The position numbers and the translations under genes were made by a program. Below the pieces are notes generated by a model, which searched no databases, was not told where the DNA came from, and worked only from the letters and a program-made list of their open reading frames with translations. From positions 1,646,943 to 1,710,942 of the forward strand of contig NZ_OLMF01000004.1 of assembly GCF_900290195.1 (NCBI RefSeq): a DNA stretch of 64,000 nucleotides, in the 5' to 3' direction. Positions 29,333 through 39,030 of the stretch are shown here, piece after piece (positions within the stretch are counted from its first letter, which is position 1; each line of letters begins with the position of its first letter). Source of the stretch: Anaerococcus marasmi. GTDB lineage: Bacteria; Bacillota; Clostridia; Tissierellales; Peptoniphilaceae.

Positions 29333-30046
29333 ATGGGCCAAAAAGTAAACCCAAAAGGATTTAGAGTAGGTGTTATCAAGGACTGGGATTCAAAATGGTT
29401 CGCAGACAAGAAAGATTTCTCAGATCTATTAGTTGAAGATTATAACATCAGAAAAATAGTTAAAAAAGAAGTATATGATGCAGGCATTTCTGATATAGAA
29501 ATAGAAAGAGCAGTAAACAACCTTAAGATTACAGTATTTGCTGGAAAACCAGGAATGGTAATCGGAAAAGGTGGAGCTGGAGTTGAAGAACTTAAGAAAA
29601 AACTTGAAAAAGTTGCTCCTGGTAAGAGAATCATCATCAATGTTGAAGAGATCAAATACCAAGACCTTTCTGCTCAACTTGTAGCTGAAAATATCGCAAG
29701 CCAACTTGAAAACAGAGTGGCATTTAGACGTGCTATGAAACAATCTATCCAAAGAACAATGAGAGCAGGAGCAAAGGGTATCAAGACAATGGTATCTGGT
29801 AGACTTGGTGGAGCTGATATGGCTAGAAGCGAAGGATATTCAGAAGGAACAATCCCACTTCAAACACTAAGAGCAAACATTGACTATGGATTTGCTGAAG
29901 CTGATACAGAATACGGTAAGATCGGTTGTAAAGTATGGATCTACAAGGGCGAAGTTCTTCCAGGAGAAAAAGCTCAAAGAGAACCAAAGATGAAACAACC
30001 AAGAAACAACAGAAGAAGAAATAATAGACGTCCAAATAATAAATAA
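29333..30046 (+). CDS. rpsC: 30S ribosomal protein S3
   Basis: 237 residues with an N-terminal KH domain ([20 protein letters not shown]) and the C-terminal S3 domain ([25 protein letters not shown]). The tail from about 222 is a low-complexity Arg/Asn run ([14 protein letters not shown]), a lineage-style extension on the solvent side. The ATG begins two bases after the rplV stop codon. Confidence 0.97.
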   Translation: MGQKVNPKGFRVGVIKDWDSKWFADKKDFSDLLVEDYNIRKIVKKEVYDAGISDIEIERAVNNLKITVFAGKPGMVIGKGGAGVEELKKKLEKVAPGKRIIINVEEIKYQDLSAQLVAENIASQLENRVAFRRAMKQSIQRTMRAGAKGIKTMVSGRLGGADMARSEGYSEGTIPLQTLRANIDYGFAEADTEYGKIGCKVWIYKGEVLPGEKAQREPKMKQPRNNRRRNNRRPNNK

Positions 30047-30082
30047 GGATATCGCTATTTAAAGAATTAGGAGAGAATTATT

Positions 30083-30511
30083 ATGTTAATGCCTAAAAGA
30101 GTTAAATATCGTAGACAACATAGAGGCAGAATGAAAGGTTACGCTCACAAGGGTAATGAACTTACTTATGGTGAATACGGTCTTCAAGCAGTAGAATCTA
30201 CTTGGATGACAGCTAACCAAATCGAGGCTGCTCGTCGTGCGATGACAAGATATATAAAAAGAGGCGGAAATATTTGGATCAAAGTATTTCCAGACAAGCC
30301 AGTTTCTAAGAAACCAGCAGAAGTAAGAATGGGATCTGGTAAAGGTGCTCCAGAATATTGGGTTGCTGTAGTAAAACCAGGTAGAGTATTATTTGAGATG
30401 AGTGGTGTTAGTGAAGAAATTGCTAGAGAAGCTATGAGACTTGCTGCGCAAAAACTTCCAATCAAGACAAAATTCATCCAAAGACTTGAAGTTACAGGTA
30501 CGGAGGAATAA
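30083..30511 (+). CDS. rplP: 50S ribosomal protein L16
   Basis: 142 residues starting [19 protein letters not shown], the canonical L16 start, with [24 protein letters not shown]16 organises the A-site side of the 50S. The 36-base gap after rpsC is one of the longer ones in this part of the operon and holds an AGGAGAGA ribosome binding site. Confidence 0.97.
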   Translation: MLMPKRVKYRRQHRGRMKGYAHKGNELTYGEYGLQAVESTWMTANQIEAARRAMTRYIKRGGNIWIKVFPDKPVSKKPAEVRMGSGKGAPEYWVAVVKPGRVLFEMSGVSEEIAREAMRLAAQKLPIKTKFIQRLEVTGTEE

Positions 30512-30513
30512 GG

Positions 30514-30720
30514 ATGAAAGTAGCAGAAATCAGAAATTTATCAGACCAAGATTTAGATAAACAATTATATGATTTACAAAGTGAGCTTTTCAATCTTCGT
30601 TTTAGACTTGCAACAGGACAACTTGAAAATCCATCAGCTATAGGTTCTGTTAAAAGAGATATAGCTAGAGTTAAGACAATCCAAACAGAAAGAAAGCTTA
30701 ATTTAAATAGGGAGGCTTAA
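30514..30720 (+). CDS. rpmC: 50S ribosomal protein L29
   Basis: 68 residues, a short two-helix protein; [33 protein letters not shown] is the L29 core. It begins two bases after the rplP stop codon, so translation is probably coupled. Confidence 0.97.
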   Translation: MKVAEIRNLSDQDLDKQLYDLQSELFNLRFRLATGQLENPSAIGSVKRDIARVKTIQTERKLNLNREA

Positions 30721-30725
30721 GTTTC

Positions 30726-30986
30726 ATGGAAAGAAATAGAAGACACGTACTTAAAGGCGTTGTCGTATCTGATTCAATGGATAAAACTATATCAGTTTTA
30801 GTTGAAGAAAAGATCCAACACCCAGTGTACAAAAAAAGAATTAACAGAAGCAAGAAATACAAAGCTCATGATGAACTAAATGAGGCTAAAGTTGGCGATA
30901 CAGTTGTAATAATGGAAACAAGACCACTATCTAAAACAAAAAGATGGAGACTCGTTCGCGTAAGCCAAGCAGCAGAAATTGTTTAA
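30726..30986 (+). CDS. rpsQ: 30S ribosomal protein S17
   Basis: 86 residues, with [33 protein letters not shown] and [22 protein letters not shown], matching S17, an OB-fold protein of the 30S body. GGGAGGC ahead of the start overlaps the end of rpmC. Confidence 0.97.
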   Translation: MERNRRHVLKGVVVSDSMDKTISVLVEEKIQHPVYKKRINRSKKYKAHDELNEAKVGDTVVIMETRPLSKTKRWRLVRVSQAAEIV

Positions 30987-31005
30987 TTAGATATAGGAGA
31001 TTATT

Positions 31006-31374
31006 ATGATACAACAAGAAACTCGCATGAGAGTTGCAGATAACTCCGGAGCAAGAGAACTTTCAGTAATCAAAGTTCTTGGAGGAACTGGAAGAAGATA
31101 TTCTAATATCGGAGACGTTGTGGTTTGTTCAGTTAAAAGTGCAACACCCGGAGCAGCGGTAAAAAAAGGTGCTGTAGTTAAAGCCGTTATTGTTAGATCA
31201 AAAAGAGGTCTTAAGAGAAGAGACGGATCATCAATCAGATTTGATGAAAACGCAGCAGTAGTTATCAAAGACGACTTAAGCCCAGTTGGAACAAGAATTT
31301 TTGGACCAGTTACTAGAGAGCTAAGAAGTGAAGGATTCATGAGAATCATCTCACTTGCACCGGAAGTATTATAG
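31006..31374 (+). CDS. rplN: 50S ribosomal protein L14
   Basis: 122 residues, [19 protein letters not shown] at the start and [22 protein letters not shown] at the end, the full L14 length. L14 forms intersubunit bridges and is the docking site of the silencing factor RsfS. Marks the start of the spc part of the cluster. Confidence 0.98.
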   Translation: MIQQETRMRVADNSGARELSVIKVLGGTGRRYSNIGDVVVCSVKSATPGAAVKKGAVVKAVIVRSKRGLKRRDGSSIRFDENAAVVIKDDLSPVGTRIFGPVTRELRSEGFMRIISLAPEVL

Positions 31375-31383
31375 GAGGATTAT

Positions 31384-31692
31384 ATGCACATTAAAAAAGG
31401 CGATAAAGTCCAAATAATATCAGGTGAATATAAAGGACATGTAGGCGAAGTAGTAAAGGCCCTACCAAAAGAAGGAAAAGTAATAGTCGAAGGTGCAAAT
31501 ATTAGAATTAAACACCAAAAGCCAACACAAATGGGGGCTGAAAGCGGAAGACTCGAGAAAGAATGTCCAATCGATGCTTCTAAAGTACTTCTATACTCAG
31601 AAGAACTTAAAAAAGGTGTTAGAACTAGAGTAGAGTTTGTAGATGGCAAAAAAGTTCGTGTATCTACTAAAACAGACGAAAAATTCGACTAG
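31384..31692 (+). CDS. rplX: 50S ribosomal protein L24
   Basis: 102 residues with a KOW motif (KKGDKVQIISGEYKGHVGEV) followed by GKVIVEGANIRIKHQKPTQ, the L24 pattern. An assembly-initiating 23S-binding protein. AGGAGG sits at 31373-31378, directly on the rplN stop codon. Confidence 0.97.
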   Translation: MHIKKGDKVQIISGEYKGHVGEVVKALPKEGKVIVEGANIRIKHQKPTQMGAESGRLEKECPIDASKVLLYSEELKKGVRTRVEFVDGKKVRVSTKTDEKFD

Positions 31693-31707
31693 TTCAAAGG
31701 AGATATT

Positions 31708-32250
31708 ATGACAAGTAGATTAAAAGAAAAATATCAAAACGAAGTTGTTGGCAAACTTACTGAACAATTCGGATATGAAAATGTTCACGAAGTACCAAAA
31801 CTTACTAAGATTGTTATAAACGTAGGACTAGGTGAAGCAAAAGATAACCAAAATCTTCTAAATGCTGCAAAAGATGAAATTGCTCTAATCACAGGTCAAA
31901 GACCAATCGAACTTAAGGCAAAGAAATCTGTAGCTAACTTCAAACTTAGAGAAGGTCAAGCTATTGGTGCCAAGGTAACACTAAGAAGAGAAAAAATGTA
32001 TGACTTCTTAGACAAACTTATCTCAATTTCTCTACCACGTGTAAGAGACTTTAGAGGAACCAATCCAAACAGCTTTGACGGACGTGGAAACTATTCATTA
32101 GGAATCAAGGAACAACTAATCTTCCCTGAAATCAAATATGATGATGTAGACTTCCTACACGGTATGGATATCAGCATAGTTACTACAGCTAAAACAGACG
32201 AAGAAGCAAAAGCATTCTTAGAATTAATGGGAATGCCATTTAGAAAATAA
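31708..32250 (+). CDS. rplE: 50S ribosomal protein L5
   Basis: 180 residues; [20 protein letters not shown] and [28 protein letters not shown] are diagnostic. L5 binds 5S rRNA in the central protuberance. AAAGGAGA precedes the start. Confidence 0.98.
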   Translation: MTSRLKEKYQNEVVGKLTEQFGYENVHEVPKLTKIVINVGLGEAKDNQNLLNAAKDEIALITGQRPIELKAKKSVANFKLREGQAIGAKVTLRREKMYDFLDKLISISLPRVRDFRGTNPNSFDGRGNYSLGIKEQLIFPEIKYDDVDFLHGMDISIVTTAKTDEEAKAFLELMGMPFRK

Positions 32251-32263
32251 TTAAGGAGCAAAA

Positions 32264-32449
32264 ATGGCTAAAAAGTCACTAAGAGCTAAACAACAAAGAA
32301 AACAAAAATTCTCCACAAGAGAATATACAAGATGTAAACTTTGTGGAAGACCACACGGCTACTTAAGAAAGTATGGAATCTGCCGTATTTGCTTTAGAGA
32401 ACTTGCAAATAATGGACAAATTCCAGGAGTAAGAAAAGCAAGCTGGTAA
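32264..32449 (+). CDS. rpsZ: 30S ribosomal protein S14, type Z (zinc-binding)
   Basis: 61 residues, the short zinc-ribbon form. The four cysteines are in [20 protein letters not shown]. This C+ form is the standard S14 in Firmicutes; zinc-independent paralogues, when present, lie elsewhere in the genome. Preceded by AAGGAG. Confidence 0.97.
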   Translation: MAKKSLRAKQQRKQKFSTREYTRCKLCGRPHGYLRKYGICRICFRELANNGQIPGVRKASW

Positions 32450-32467
32450 TTAAGGGGGAATAATATT

Positions 32468-32863
32468 ATGATGACAGATCCAATAGCGGATATGCTAACA
32501 AGAATCAGAAATGGTAACAAAGCAAACCATTCAAAAGTTTCATTACCATCTTCTAATGAGAAAAAAGCTATTGCCCAAATTCTGCTTGATGAAGGCTTTA
32601 TTACAGGATTTAACGTAGAAGAAGACGGCAAACAAGGTATTCTTACAATTGATTTAAAATATACTGAAAATGGTGAGAAAGTAATCTCAGGTCTTAGAAG
32701 AATTTCAAAACCAGGACTTAGAGTTTATGTAAAAGCAAATGAAGTTCCAAAGGTACTTGACGGACTAGGAACAGCAATCATTTCAACATCAAAAGGACTA
32801 TTAACTGATCGCGCTGCAAGAAGTGAAAATGTAGGTGGCGAAGTTATTTGTTACGTATGGTAA
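32468..32863 (+). CDS. rpsH: 30S ribosomal protein S8
   Basis: 131 residues; [21 protein letters not shown] at the start and [26 protein letters not shown] at the end identify S8. Two ATGs are adjacent (32468, 32471); GGGGG at 32454-32458 suits either. S8 is the spc-operon autoregulator in E. coli; no comparable site was identified here. Confidence 0.97.
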   Translation: MMTDPIADMLTRIRNGNKANHSKVSLPSSNEKKAIAQILLDEGFITGFNVEEDGKQGILTIDLKYTENGEKVISGLRRISKPGLRVYVKANEVPKVLDGLGTAIISTSKGLLTDRAARSENVGGEVICYVW

Positions 32864-32873
32864 GGAGATATAT

Positions 32874-33413
32874 ATGTCAAGAATAGGAAAACTTCCAATT
32901 GAAATACCTTCTGGAGTAACAATAGAAATTAACGATCGCACAGTAAATGTTAAGGGACCTAAGGGCGAATCTAGCCTTGAAGTTTCAGAAAATGTAGGTC
33001 TAGAATTAAATGAAAATGAACTTTTAGTTACAATTCCAGAAAACTACACAAAAGCACAAAACGTCGATCACGGATTATACAGATCTCTAATTAACAATCT
33101 TGTGGTTGGAGTATCAGAAGGATATAGCAAAACACTTCAAATCGAAGGAACAGGATACAGAGCAAACAAACAAGGAAAGAACCTAGTAATGAACTTAGGT
33201 TTCTCTCACCAAGTAACAATGCCAGATCCTGAAGGAATCGAAGTAGAAGTGCCAAATGATAGAACAATTGTAGTTAAAGGAATTAACAAACAATTAGTAG
33301 GTCAACATGCTGCAAACATCAGAAACTGGAGAAAACCTGAACCATATAAGGGCAAGGGAATCAGATACGTTGATGAGCATGTAAGACGTAAAGTTGGTAA
33401 AACAGGTAAGTAG
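32874..33413 (+). CDS. rplF: 50S ribosomal protein L6
   Basis: 179 residues starting MSRIGKLPIEIPSGV, the standard L6 start, with the C-terminal PEPYKGKGIRYVDEHVRRKVGKTGK. The open frame runs upstream into rpsH, but AAGGAG at 32862-32867 and family alignment place the start at 32874. Confidence 0.97.
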   Translation: MSRIGKLPIEIPSGVTIEINDRTVNVKGPKGESSLEVSENVGLELNENELLVTIPENYTKAQNVDHGLYRSLINNLVVGVSEGYSKTLQIEGTGYRANKQGKNLVMNLGFSHQVTMPDPEGIEVEVPNDRTIVVKGINKQLVGQHAANIRNWRKPEPYKGKGIRYVDEHVRRKVGKTGK

Positions 33414-33423
33414 GAGATAAGTA

Positions 33424-33789
33424 ATGGCTAAAAAAACAAAACAAGAAAAACTTTTAACTCGTAAAAAAAGAGTAAGAGCTAAAGTAAGCGGAACTCCTCA
33501 AAAACCAAGACTAAGCGTATATAAATCAAACACAAACATTTATGCTCAAGTTATTGACGATGTAAATGGCGTTACACTAGCAAGTGCAAACACCCTACAA
33601 GAATCAGTATCTGACGGAGCTAAGAATAACGCTAATATAGAAGCTGCTAAAAAAGTTGGCGCTGCTATTGCAAAAGCTTGTGCTGATAAGGGAATCGAAA
33701 CTGTTGTATTTGACAGAAACGGCTACCTATATCACGGAAAAGTTGCTGCCCTAGCTGAAGCGGCAAGAGAAGCTGGTCTTAAATTTTAA
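33424..33789 (+). CDS. rplR: 50S ribosomal protein L18
   Basis: 121 residues, with [32 protein letters not shown] and the closing [26 protein letters not shown]. It binds 5S rRNA with L5. Start follows GGAGA by 5 bases. Confidence 0.97.
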   Translation: MAKKTKQEKLLTRKKRVRAKVSGTPQKPRLSVYKSNTNIYAQVIDDVNGVTLASANTLQESVSDGAKNNANIEAAKKVGAAIAKACADKGIETVVFDRNGYLYHGKVAALAEAAREAGLKF

Positions 33790-33804
33790 TTGAGGAGGTA
33801 TTAG

Positions 33805-34314
33805 ATGAATTATTTATTAAGAAGTGAAGTAGAAAAGCTAAACCTCGAAGACAGAGTAGTTGCTATAAACAGAGTTGCCAAAACTGTAAAGGGTGGACGT
33901 AACATTAGATTTTCAGCCCTAGTAGTTGTTGGAAATGGTAATGGTTATGTTGGAATCGGAACTGGTAAAGCTACAGAAGTACCTGAAGCTATTAGAAAAG
34001 CTAGTGAAGATGCTAAAAAGCACATGATCAATGTTCCAATAGTAGGAACTACAATTCCACACAGAATTCACGGAGCAAAAGCAAGCGGAAAGGTTCTACT
34101 AATGCCTGCTAAAGAAGGTACAGGAATCATCGCTGGTGGCCCTGTTCGTGCTATCTGTGAACTTGCTGGATATAAAGATATAAGAGCTAAAAACTTAGGT
34201 TCATCAAACCCAAGAAACATTATCAATGCTTGTATCGAAGGTTTCGCTAGCATGAAGACTGTTGAAGAAGTTGCAAGACTTCGTGGCAAATCGGTAGAAG
34301 AATTCGATTATTAA
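33805..34314 (+). CDS. rpsE: 30S ribosomal protein S5
   Basis: 169 residues. The N-terminal dsRNA-binding-like domain includes [21 protein letters not shown] and the C-terminal half [22 protein letters not shown]5 takes part in decoding accuracy and contacts mRNA at the entry. Preceded by GAGGAGG. Confidence 0.98.
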   Translation: MNYLLRSEVEKLNLEDRVVAINRVAKTVKGGRNIRFSALVVVGNGNGYVGIGTGKATEVPEAIRKASEDAKKHMINVPIVGTTIPHRIHGAKASGKVLLMPAKEGTGIIAGGPVRAICELAGYKDIRAKNLGSSNPRNIINACIEGFASMKTVEEVARLRGKSVEEFDY

Positions 34315-34324
34315 GGAGAGTAAA

Positions 34325-34507
34325 ATGGCGAAACTTGAAATCACATTAAAAAGATCTTTTATCGGTAGAAAAGATGGACAGATCGCAACATGTAAAGCAC
34401 TTGGCCTTAAGAAAATCGGTCAAACTGTTACAAAAGAAGATAATAGCGTAACAAGAGGAATGATCAACAAAGTGTCATTCATGCTTGACGTTAAAGAATT
34501 AGACTAA
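34325..34507 (+). CDS. rpmD: 50S ribosomal protein L30
   Basis: 60 residues; [33 protein letters not shown] is the bacterial L30 pattern. AAGGAGAG lies between the rpsE stop and this start. Confidence 0.96.
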   Translation: MAKLEITLKRSFIGRKDGQIATCKALGLKKIGQTVTKEDNSVTRGMINKVSFMLDVKELD

Positions 34508-34517
34508 GGGGTGTAAG

Positions 34518-34997
34518 ATGAAACTACATGAATTACAACCTAATGAGAAGTTAAAAAAAGGCAAAAGAAAAGGTAGAGGTCCAGGTAGTGGAAACGGAAC
34601 CCGTGCAGGACGTGGACAAGACGGACAAAACTCAAGAAGCGGTGGTGGAGTAAGACCAGGCTTCGAGGGTGGTCAAATGCCTTTATATAGAAGACTTCCA
34701 AAGAGAGGTTTTAGAAACATCAACAGAAAGTATTACGAAACAATCAACGTTGAAACACTAAATGCTTTCGAAGATGGAACAGAAGTAACACCAGAATTAT
34801 TATTTGCAAACAAATTCTTAAACAAAAACAAAGCTAAAGCTGGAATTAAGATTCTTGGAGATGGAGAACTTAACAAAAAGCTTACAGTAAAAGCTCACAA
34901 ATTTACTAAGTCAGCAGTAGAGAAGATCGAAAATGCCGGAGGCACAATCGAAGAACTCGAAACTAAAAAATGGGATAACCCATCTAAAAAAGCTTAG
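34518..34997 (+). CDS. rplO: 50S ribosomal protein L15
   Basis: 159 residues. The glycine/arginine-rich N-terminal tail ([20 protein letters not shown], then [27 protein letters not shown]) is characteristic of L15; the tail threads into 23S rRNA. AAGGGGTG precedes the start. Confidence 0.97.
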   Translation: MKLHELQPNEKLKKGKRKGRGPGSGNGTRAGRGQDGQNSRSGGGVRPGFEGGQMPLYRRLPKRGFRNINRKYYETINVETLNAFEDGTEVTPELLFANKFLNKNKAKAGIKILGDGELNKKLTVKAHKFTKSAVEKIENAGGTIEELETKKWDNPSKKA

Positions 34998-35015
34998 TAG
35001 AAAGCATGGTGAGCA

Positions 35016-36290
35016 ATGCTAGATATAATTAAAAAAGCAGCAAAGGAAGAAGAAATAAGAAAAAGATTTTATTTCACTCTTCTTATGCTAGTAGTATATA
35101 GACTAGGAAATAATATTCCAATACCATTTATTGATACAAAAGCGCTAGCAGATGCATATAACAATATTCAAGGAACACTCGTAGATTATCTAAACATGTT
35201 GACAGGTGGTGGACTATCCACACTTTCAATATTTGCTCTAGGAGTACAGCCTTACATCACTGCATCAATCGTAATGCAACTATTATCAGTTGTAATACCA
35301 AGACTTGAAGAGTTATCAAGAGAAGGTGAACAAGGTCGTAAGACAATCCAAAAATATACAAGATATGTTACAATTGCTCTTGCGATATTCCAAGCTATAG
35401 CCATTACAAATGGTCTATACGGAGCAGCACTTTCAAGCGCTACAGGTTTCCAAAAAGTTGTGATGAACATAGTCCTAATCGGTGGTACTATGTTTGTAAC
35501 ATGGATGGGTGAAACCATAACAGAAAAGGGACTTGGAAATGGTACAAGTCTTATCATCTTTATGGGTATTATAGCATCCTTCCCAAGAACAATAGCTAGA
35601 TGGAAACAAGGACTACACTATGATACAACTAGCATAGTATCCATTATTATAATGGCTATTATCATTGTACTAATAGTTCTCGCTGTAGTTGAAATATCTG
35701 AGGGAGAAAGAAAAGTACCAATCCAATACGCCAAAAGAGTAGTAGGACGTAAGATGTATGGTGGCCAATCAACTCACATACCTGTAAAGGTTAATATGGG
35801 TGGAGTAATGCCAATCATCTTCGCATCAGCTGTACTTGCAATTCCATCAACCCTATCCTTACTATTTGGTGGAAATGGAGAAAGCTCAATTGCGAACTTC
35901 TTCCAAAACTCTACAGCTGGATTTGCGATATATCTTATAATCCAAACAATACTAATCCTAGTATTCGCATACTTCTACAATCAAATTCAATTCAACACTG
36001 TAGAATATGCAAAACAACTACAACAAAATGGTGGTTTCATACCTGGAATTAGACCTGGTAAGCCAACTAGTGACTTTTTATCAAATGTATCAACCAAGAT
36101 TACATTTATAGGATCAATTGCACTAGCCTTACTAACAATAGTTCCAGCAATTGCATCAAGAGTTTTAGGTCTACAAATATCCTTCGGTGGTTCTTCAGTA
36201 ATCATCGTAGTTGGTGTAATAATAGAAACTGTTAAACAAATCGAAGCAATGATGACAATGAAACAATACAAAGGCTTTTTAAACAGGTAA
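35016..36290 (+). CDS. secY: Protein translocase subunit SecY
   Basis: 424 residues, ten predicted membrane helices. GNNIPIPFIDTKAL and LGVQPYITASIVMQLL lie at the N-terminal half, and GFIPGIRPGKPTSDFL is the conserved cytosolic loop contacting SecA/ribosome. It forms the SecYEG channel, through which the giant adhesin of this window would have to pass. Only a weak GGTGAG site precedes the ATG, so translation may be coupled to rplO 18 bases upstream. Confidence 0.97.
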   Translation: MLDIIKKAAKEEEIRKRFYFTLLMLVVYRLGNNIPIPFIDTKALADAYNNIQGTLVDYLNMLTGGGLSTLSIFALGVQPYITASIVMQLLSVVIPRLEELSREGEQGRKTIQKYTRYVTIALAIFQAIAITNGLYGAALSSATGFQKVVMNIVLIGGTMFVTWMGETITEKGLGNGTSLIIFMGIIASFPRTIARWKQGLHYDTTSIVSIIIMAIIIVLIVLAVVEISEGERKVPIQYAKRVVGRKMYGGQSTHIPVKVNMGGVMPIIFASAVLAIPSTLSLLFGGNGESSIANFFQNSTAGFAIYLIIQTILILVFAYFYNQIQFNTVEYAKQLQQNGGFIPGIRPGKPTSDFLSNVSTKITFIGSIALALLTIVPAIASRVLGLQISFGGSSVIIVVGVIIETVKQIEAMMTMKQYKGFLNR

Positions 36291-36293
36291 GAG

Positions 36294-36950
36294 ATGAATA
36301 TTATTTTATTAGGCCCTCCAGGAGCTGGTAAGGGCACATTAGCAAATAAGATCATAGAAAAAAAAGACGCAGTTCAGATAGCTACTGGAGATATATTTAG
36401 ATATAATATCTCCAACAAAACTGAACTCGGAGTTAAAGCTAAATCCTATATGGATAGAGGAGATCTCGTACCAGATGAACTAACAATAGATCTAGTATGG
36501 GATGCCTTCGACAAGCATAGAGACGAAAGCAAAGAAGGAAAGATCATTCTTTTTGATGGATTTCCAAGAAATCTTGATCAAGCAAAGGCTCTAGATCAAG
36601 GAATGGAAGAAAGAGATCAAAAAATAGATCATGTCGTATACTTTGATGTAGCAGAAGAAATTCTAATAGAAAGAATCGCTGGCAGAAGAGTGTGCACTAA
36701 TTGTGGAGCAACCTACCACGTAAAGAACAATCCTCCAACAAAAGAAGGGATCTGTGATAGATGTGGAGAAGAACTTATCCAAAGAGATGACGATAAGGAA
36801 GAAACAGTAAAAAATAGAATTGATGTCTACAAGGAGCACACAGCCGTACTAATTGATTACTTCAAGGAAAAAGGTATATTATTTAGTATTGATGGCACAA
36901 ATTCTCCAGACGAAGTCTTTGAAGAATTTTTGAATAAATTAGGAGAATAA
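36294..36950 (+). CDS. adk: Adenylate kinase
   Basis: 218 residues. P-loop GPPGAGKG (7-14), NMP-binding ATGDIFR, DGFPRNLDQAKAL, and a LID domain with a zinc-type cysteine quartet (CTNCGATYHV...CDRCGEEL). It interconverts ATP+AMP and 2 ADP. The start is three bases after the secY stop codon. The gene that usually follows in this operon, map (methionine aminopeptidase), is absent. Confidence 0.97.
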   Translation: MNIILLGPPGAGKGTLANKIIEKKDAVQIATGDIFRYNISNKTELGVKAKSYMDRGDLVPDELTIDLVWDAFDKHRDESKEGKIILFDGFPRNLDQAKALDQGMEERDQKIDHVVYFDVAEEILIERIAGRRVCTNCGATYHVKNNPPTKEGICDRCGEELIQRDDDKEETVKNRIDVYKEHTAVLIDYFKEKGILFSIDGTNSPDEVFEEFLNKLGE

Positions 36951-37083
36951 TTCTAATTTATGCTAATAAGAAAAAACGAAGTGATAGGATCTTCGAGAAA
37001 TTAGTTGTTAAATGTCTTATTGATATAAGACAATTTGAAATGGCGTTCAATAGACATGAGGACAAGAAAAGGAGGTTCTATCG

Positions 37084-37302
37084 ATGTCAAAAAAAGATGC
37101 TATAGAAGTTACAGGAGTTGTTACAGAAGCACTACCAAATGCAATATTTAAAGTGGAGCTTGAAAACGGACACGAAATCCAAGCCCATATTTCTGGAAAG
37201 CTTCGTATGAACAGCATTAGAATACTAGAAGGAGATAGAGTAACAGTAGAACTATCTCCATATGATCTAAGCCAAGGTAGAATAACTTGGAGGAAGAAAT
37301 AG
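37084..37302 (+). CDS. infA: Translation initiation factor IF-1
   Basis: 72 residues; [29 protein letters not shown], then [22 protein letters not shown], an S1/OB-fold protein that occupies the 30S A site during initiation. Preceded by AAGGAGG and by a 133-base gap that contains a hairpin (GTCTTAT/ATAAGAC, 37015-37032) where map would be expected. Confidence 0.97.
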   Translation: MSKKDAIEVTGVVTEALPNAIFKVELENGHEIQAHISGKLRMNSIRILEGDRVTVELSPYDLSQGRITWRKK

Positions 37303-37523
37303 TCCCATCATCCTGGGTGAAGGATTTGAAAAATCCTTCATTTTCGAGACCACTCCGTGGAGGGTCTTCCCAGAGCCAGACGGGCTAGCTTAAAACTAAG
37401 CGAGAAAGGCAGAAAGCCTTTCGAGAGGATATCATCGTGGGTGGAAAATCGCAAGATTTTTCATTAAGATACACTTCAAGAACTACCCATTCATTAAGAA
37501 TAATCGGAAGATGAGGAGTCAAA
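37303..37523 (+). repeat. Array of short hairpins between infA and rpmJ
   Basis: 221 bases with no ORF inside an otherwise tightly packed operon. Consecutive stems: CCCA/TGGG (37303-37316), GAAGGATTT/AAATCCTTC (37320-37340), GACC.CTCC/GGAGGGTC (37348-37366), GCTTA/TAAGC (37388-37401), GAAAGGC/GCCTTTC (37404-37422) and AAAATC/GATTTT (37445-37460). None has a T-tract, so transcription should continue to rpmJ. The style resembles the hairpin clusters at 21.9-22.2 kb. Confidence 0.75.
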
Positions 37524-37637
37524 ATGAAAGTTAGAGCATCAGTTAAAAAAATGTGTGATAAATGCAAAATTATCAAAAGAAACGGTAAAGTTATGGTAAT
37601 TTGCGAAAATCCAAAACATAAACAAAGACAAGGTTAG
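37524..37637 (+). CDS. rpmJ: 50S ribosomal protein L36
   Basis: 37 residues, [21 protein letters not shown] followed by a second part ending KHKQRQG. The zinc ligands are Cys11, Cys14, Cys27 and His32 (zinc-binding form). GAGGAG lies 7-8 bases before the ATG. The gene is placed normally ahead of rpsM, ten bases apart, but is separated from infA by the hairpin array. Confidence 0.97.
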   Translation: MKVRASVKKMCDKCKIIKRNGKVMVICENPKHKQRQG

Positions 37638-37646
37638 GAGGGGCTA

Positions 37647-37991
37647 ATGCCAAGAATAGCTGGTATAGATTTACCTAGAGAAAAAAGAGCAGAAATTGGA
37701 CTAACTTATATATATGGTATAGGTCGTTCAACTGCAAACGAAATACTAAAGAATGCAGGAATCAATCCTGATACAAAAATGAAAGATCTTACAGAAGAAG
37801 AATTAGGTAAAATCCGTGAAGAGTTAAACAACTACCAAATCGAAGGAGATCTAAGAAGAGAAGTTTCAATGAACATTAGATCACTTAGAGAAATCGGTAG
37901 CTACAGAGGATTAAGACACAAAAACAATCTTCCTGTAAGAGGACAAAATACAAAGAACAATGCAAGAACCAGAAAAGGTAGAAGGGGTTAA
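37647..37991 (+). CDS. rpsM: 30S ribosomal protein S13
   Basis: 114 residues; [26 protein letters not shown] and [23 protein letters not shown] are diagnostic. S13 bridges to the 50S and contacts P-site tRNA through its basic tail. The start follows AGGAGGGG. Confidence 0.97.
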   Translation: MPRIAGIDLPREKRAEIGLTYIYGIGRSTANEILKNAGINPDTKMKDLTEEELGKIREELNNYQIEGDLRREVSMNIRSLREIGSYRGLRHKNNLPVRGQNTKNNARTRKGRRG

Positions 37992-37997
37992 TAAGAA

Positions 37998-38393
37998 ATG
38001 GCTAAACAAAAGAAAACTACTTCTAGAAGAAGAAGAGTCAAAAAAAATGTTGAACGTGGCCAAGCTCACATTAACTCAACATTTAACAATACAATGGTGA
38101 CCCTTACAGATATGCAAGGAAATGCACTATCATGGGCATCTGCTGGACAATTAGGATTTAGAGGTAGCAGAAAGTCTACTCCATTTGCAGCAAGCGAAGC
38201 AGCAGATGTTGCAGCTAAGAAAGCTATCGACCAAGGACTAAAAACTGTAGAAGTTTACGTTAAAGGGCCTGGTTCAGGAAGAGAATCAGCAATCAGAAGT
38301 CTACAAGCTGCAGGACTTGAAGTTACAATGATCAAAGACGTAACACCAATTCCTCACAATGGATGTAGACCTCCAAAAAGAAGAAGAGTTTAG
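37998..38393 (+). CDS. rpsK: 30S ribosomal protein S11
   Basis: 131 residues; [21 protein letters not shown] and [13 protein letters not shown] at the C-terminus identify S11 of the 30S platform. It begins six bases after the rpsM stop codon, with only a weak AAG/GGGG site inside rpsM, which suggests coupling. Confidence 0.97.
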   Translation: MAKQKKTTSRRRRVKKNVERGQAHINSTFNNTMVTLTDMQGNALSWASAGQLGFRGSRKSTPFAASEAADVAAKKAIDQGLKTVEVYVKGPGSGRESAIRSLQAAGLEVTMIKDVTPIPHNGCRPPKRRRV

Positions 38394-38405
38394 TAAGGAG
38401 AGACT

Positions 38406-38999
38406 ATGGCAGTATCAAAAGATCCAGTATACAAAAAAGCAAGAGCTTTAGGAATTTCTCCAGCATACCTAGGATATACAGGAGAAAGCAAGAGAGCTCT
38501 TCCAAATAGAAGAAGCAAACTTTCCGAATACGGAATGCAACAAAGAGAAAAGCAAAAAGCCAAATTCATCTACGGAGTAAGTGAGAAACAATTTAGAGGA
38601 TACTACGAAGCCGCTTCTAAAATGAAGGGACAAACAGGTGAACAACTTATAATCCTTTGTGAAAGAAGACTAGATAACATCGCTTATAGATCAGGTCTTG
38701 CTAGAACAAGAAGAGAAGCTCGTCAAATCGTAACACACGGACACCTAACAGTTAATGGTAAACAAGTTGACATTCCTTCATACAAGGTTGAAGAAGGCGA
38801 TGTAATCGAAGTTCGTGAAAAATCTAGATCAAACACACTATTTAAAACTATCAAAGAAACAAATGCAACATTTGGTGTAGTTGAATGGCTATCAAGTGAT
38901 TTAGAAAACTTAAAAGTAACTGTAGACAGATTCCCTACAAGAGAAGATATCGACATCCCAGTTGAAGAACGTATGATCGTAGAGTTCTACTCTAAGTAG
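38406..38999 (+). CDS. rpsD: 30S ribosomal protein S4
   Basis: 197 residues with an S4 RNA-binding domain (RRLDNIAYRSGLARTRREARQIVTHGHLTVNG). S4 starts 16S assembly and can repress its own operon. Its place between rpsK and rpoA, as in clostridia, differs from Bacillus subtilis, where rpsD is monocistronic. Note the N-terminus lacks the zinc-binding cysteines found in some S4 forms. Confidence 0.97.
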   Translation: MAVSKDPVYKKARALGISPAYLGYTGESKRALPNRRSKLSEYGMQQREKQKAKFIYGVSEKQFRGYYEAASKMKGQTGEQLIILCERRLDNIAYRSGLARTRREARQIVTHGHLTVNGKQVDIPSYKVEEGDVIEVREKSRSNTLFKTIKETNATFGVVEWLSSDLENLKVTVDRFPTREDIDIPVEERMIVEFYSK

Positions 39000-39030
39000 G
39001 CATAAATAAAGTTAGAACTAAGGAGTTACC

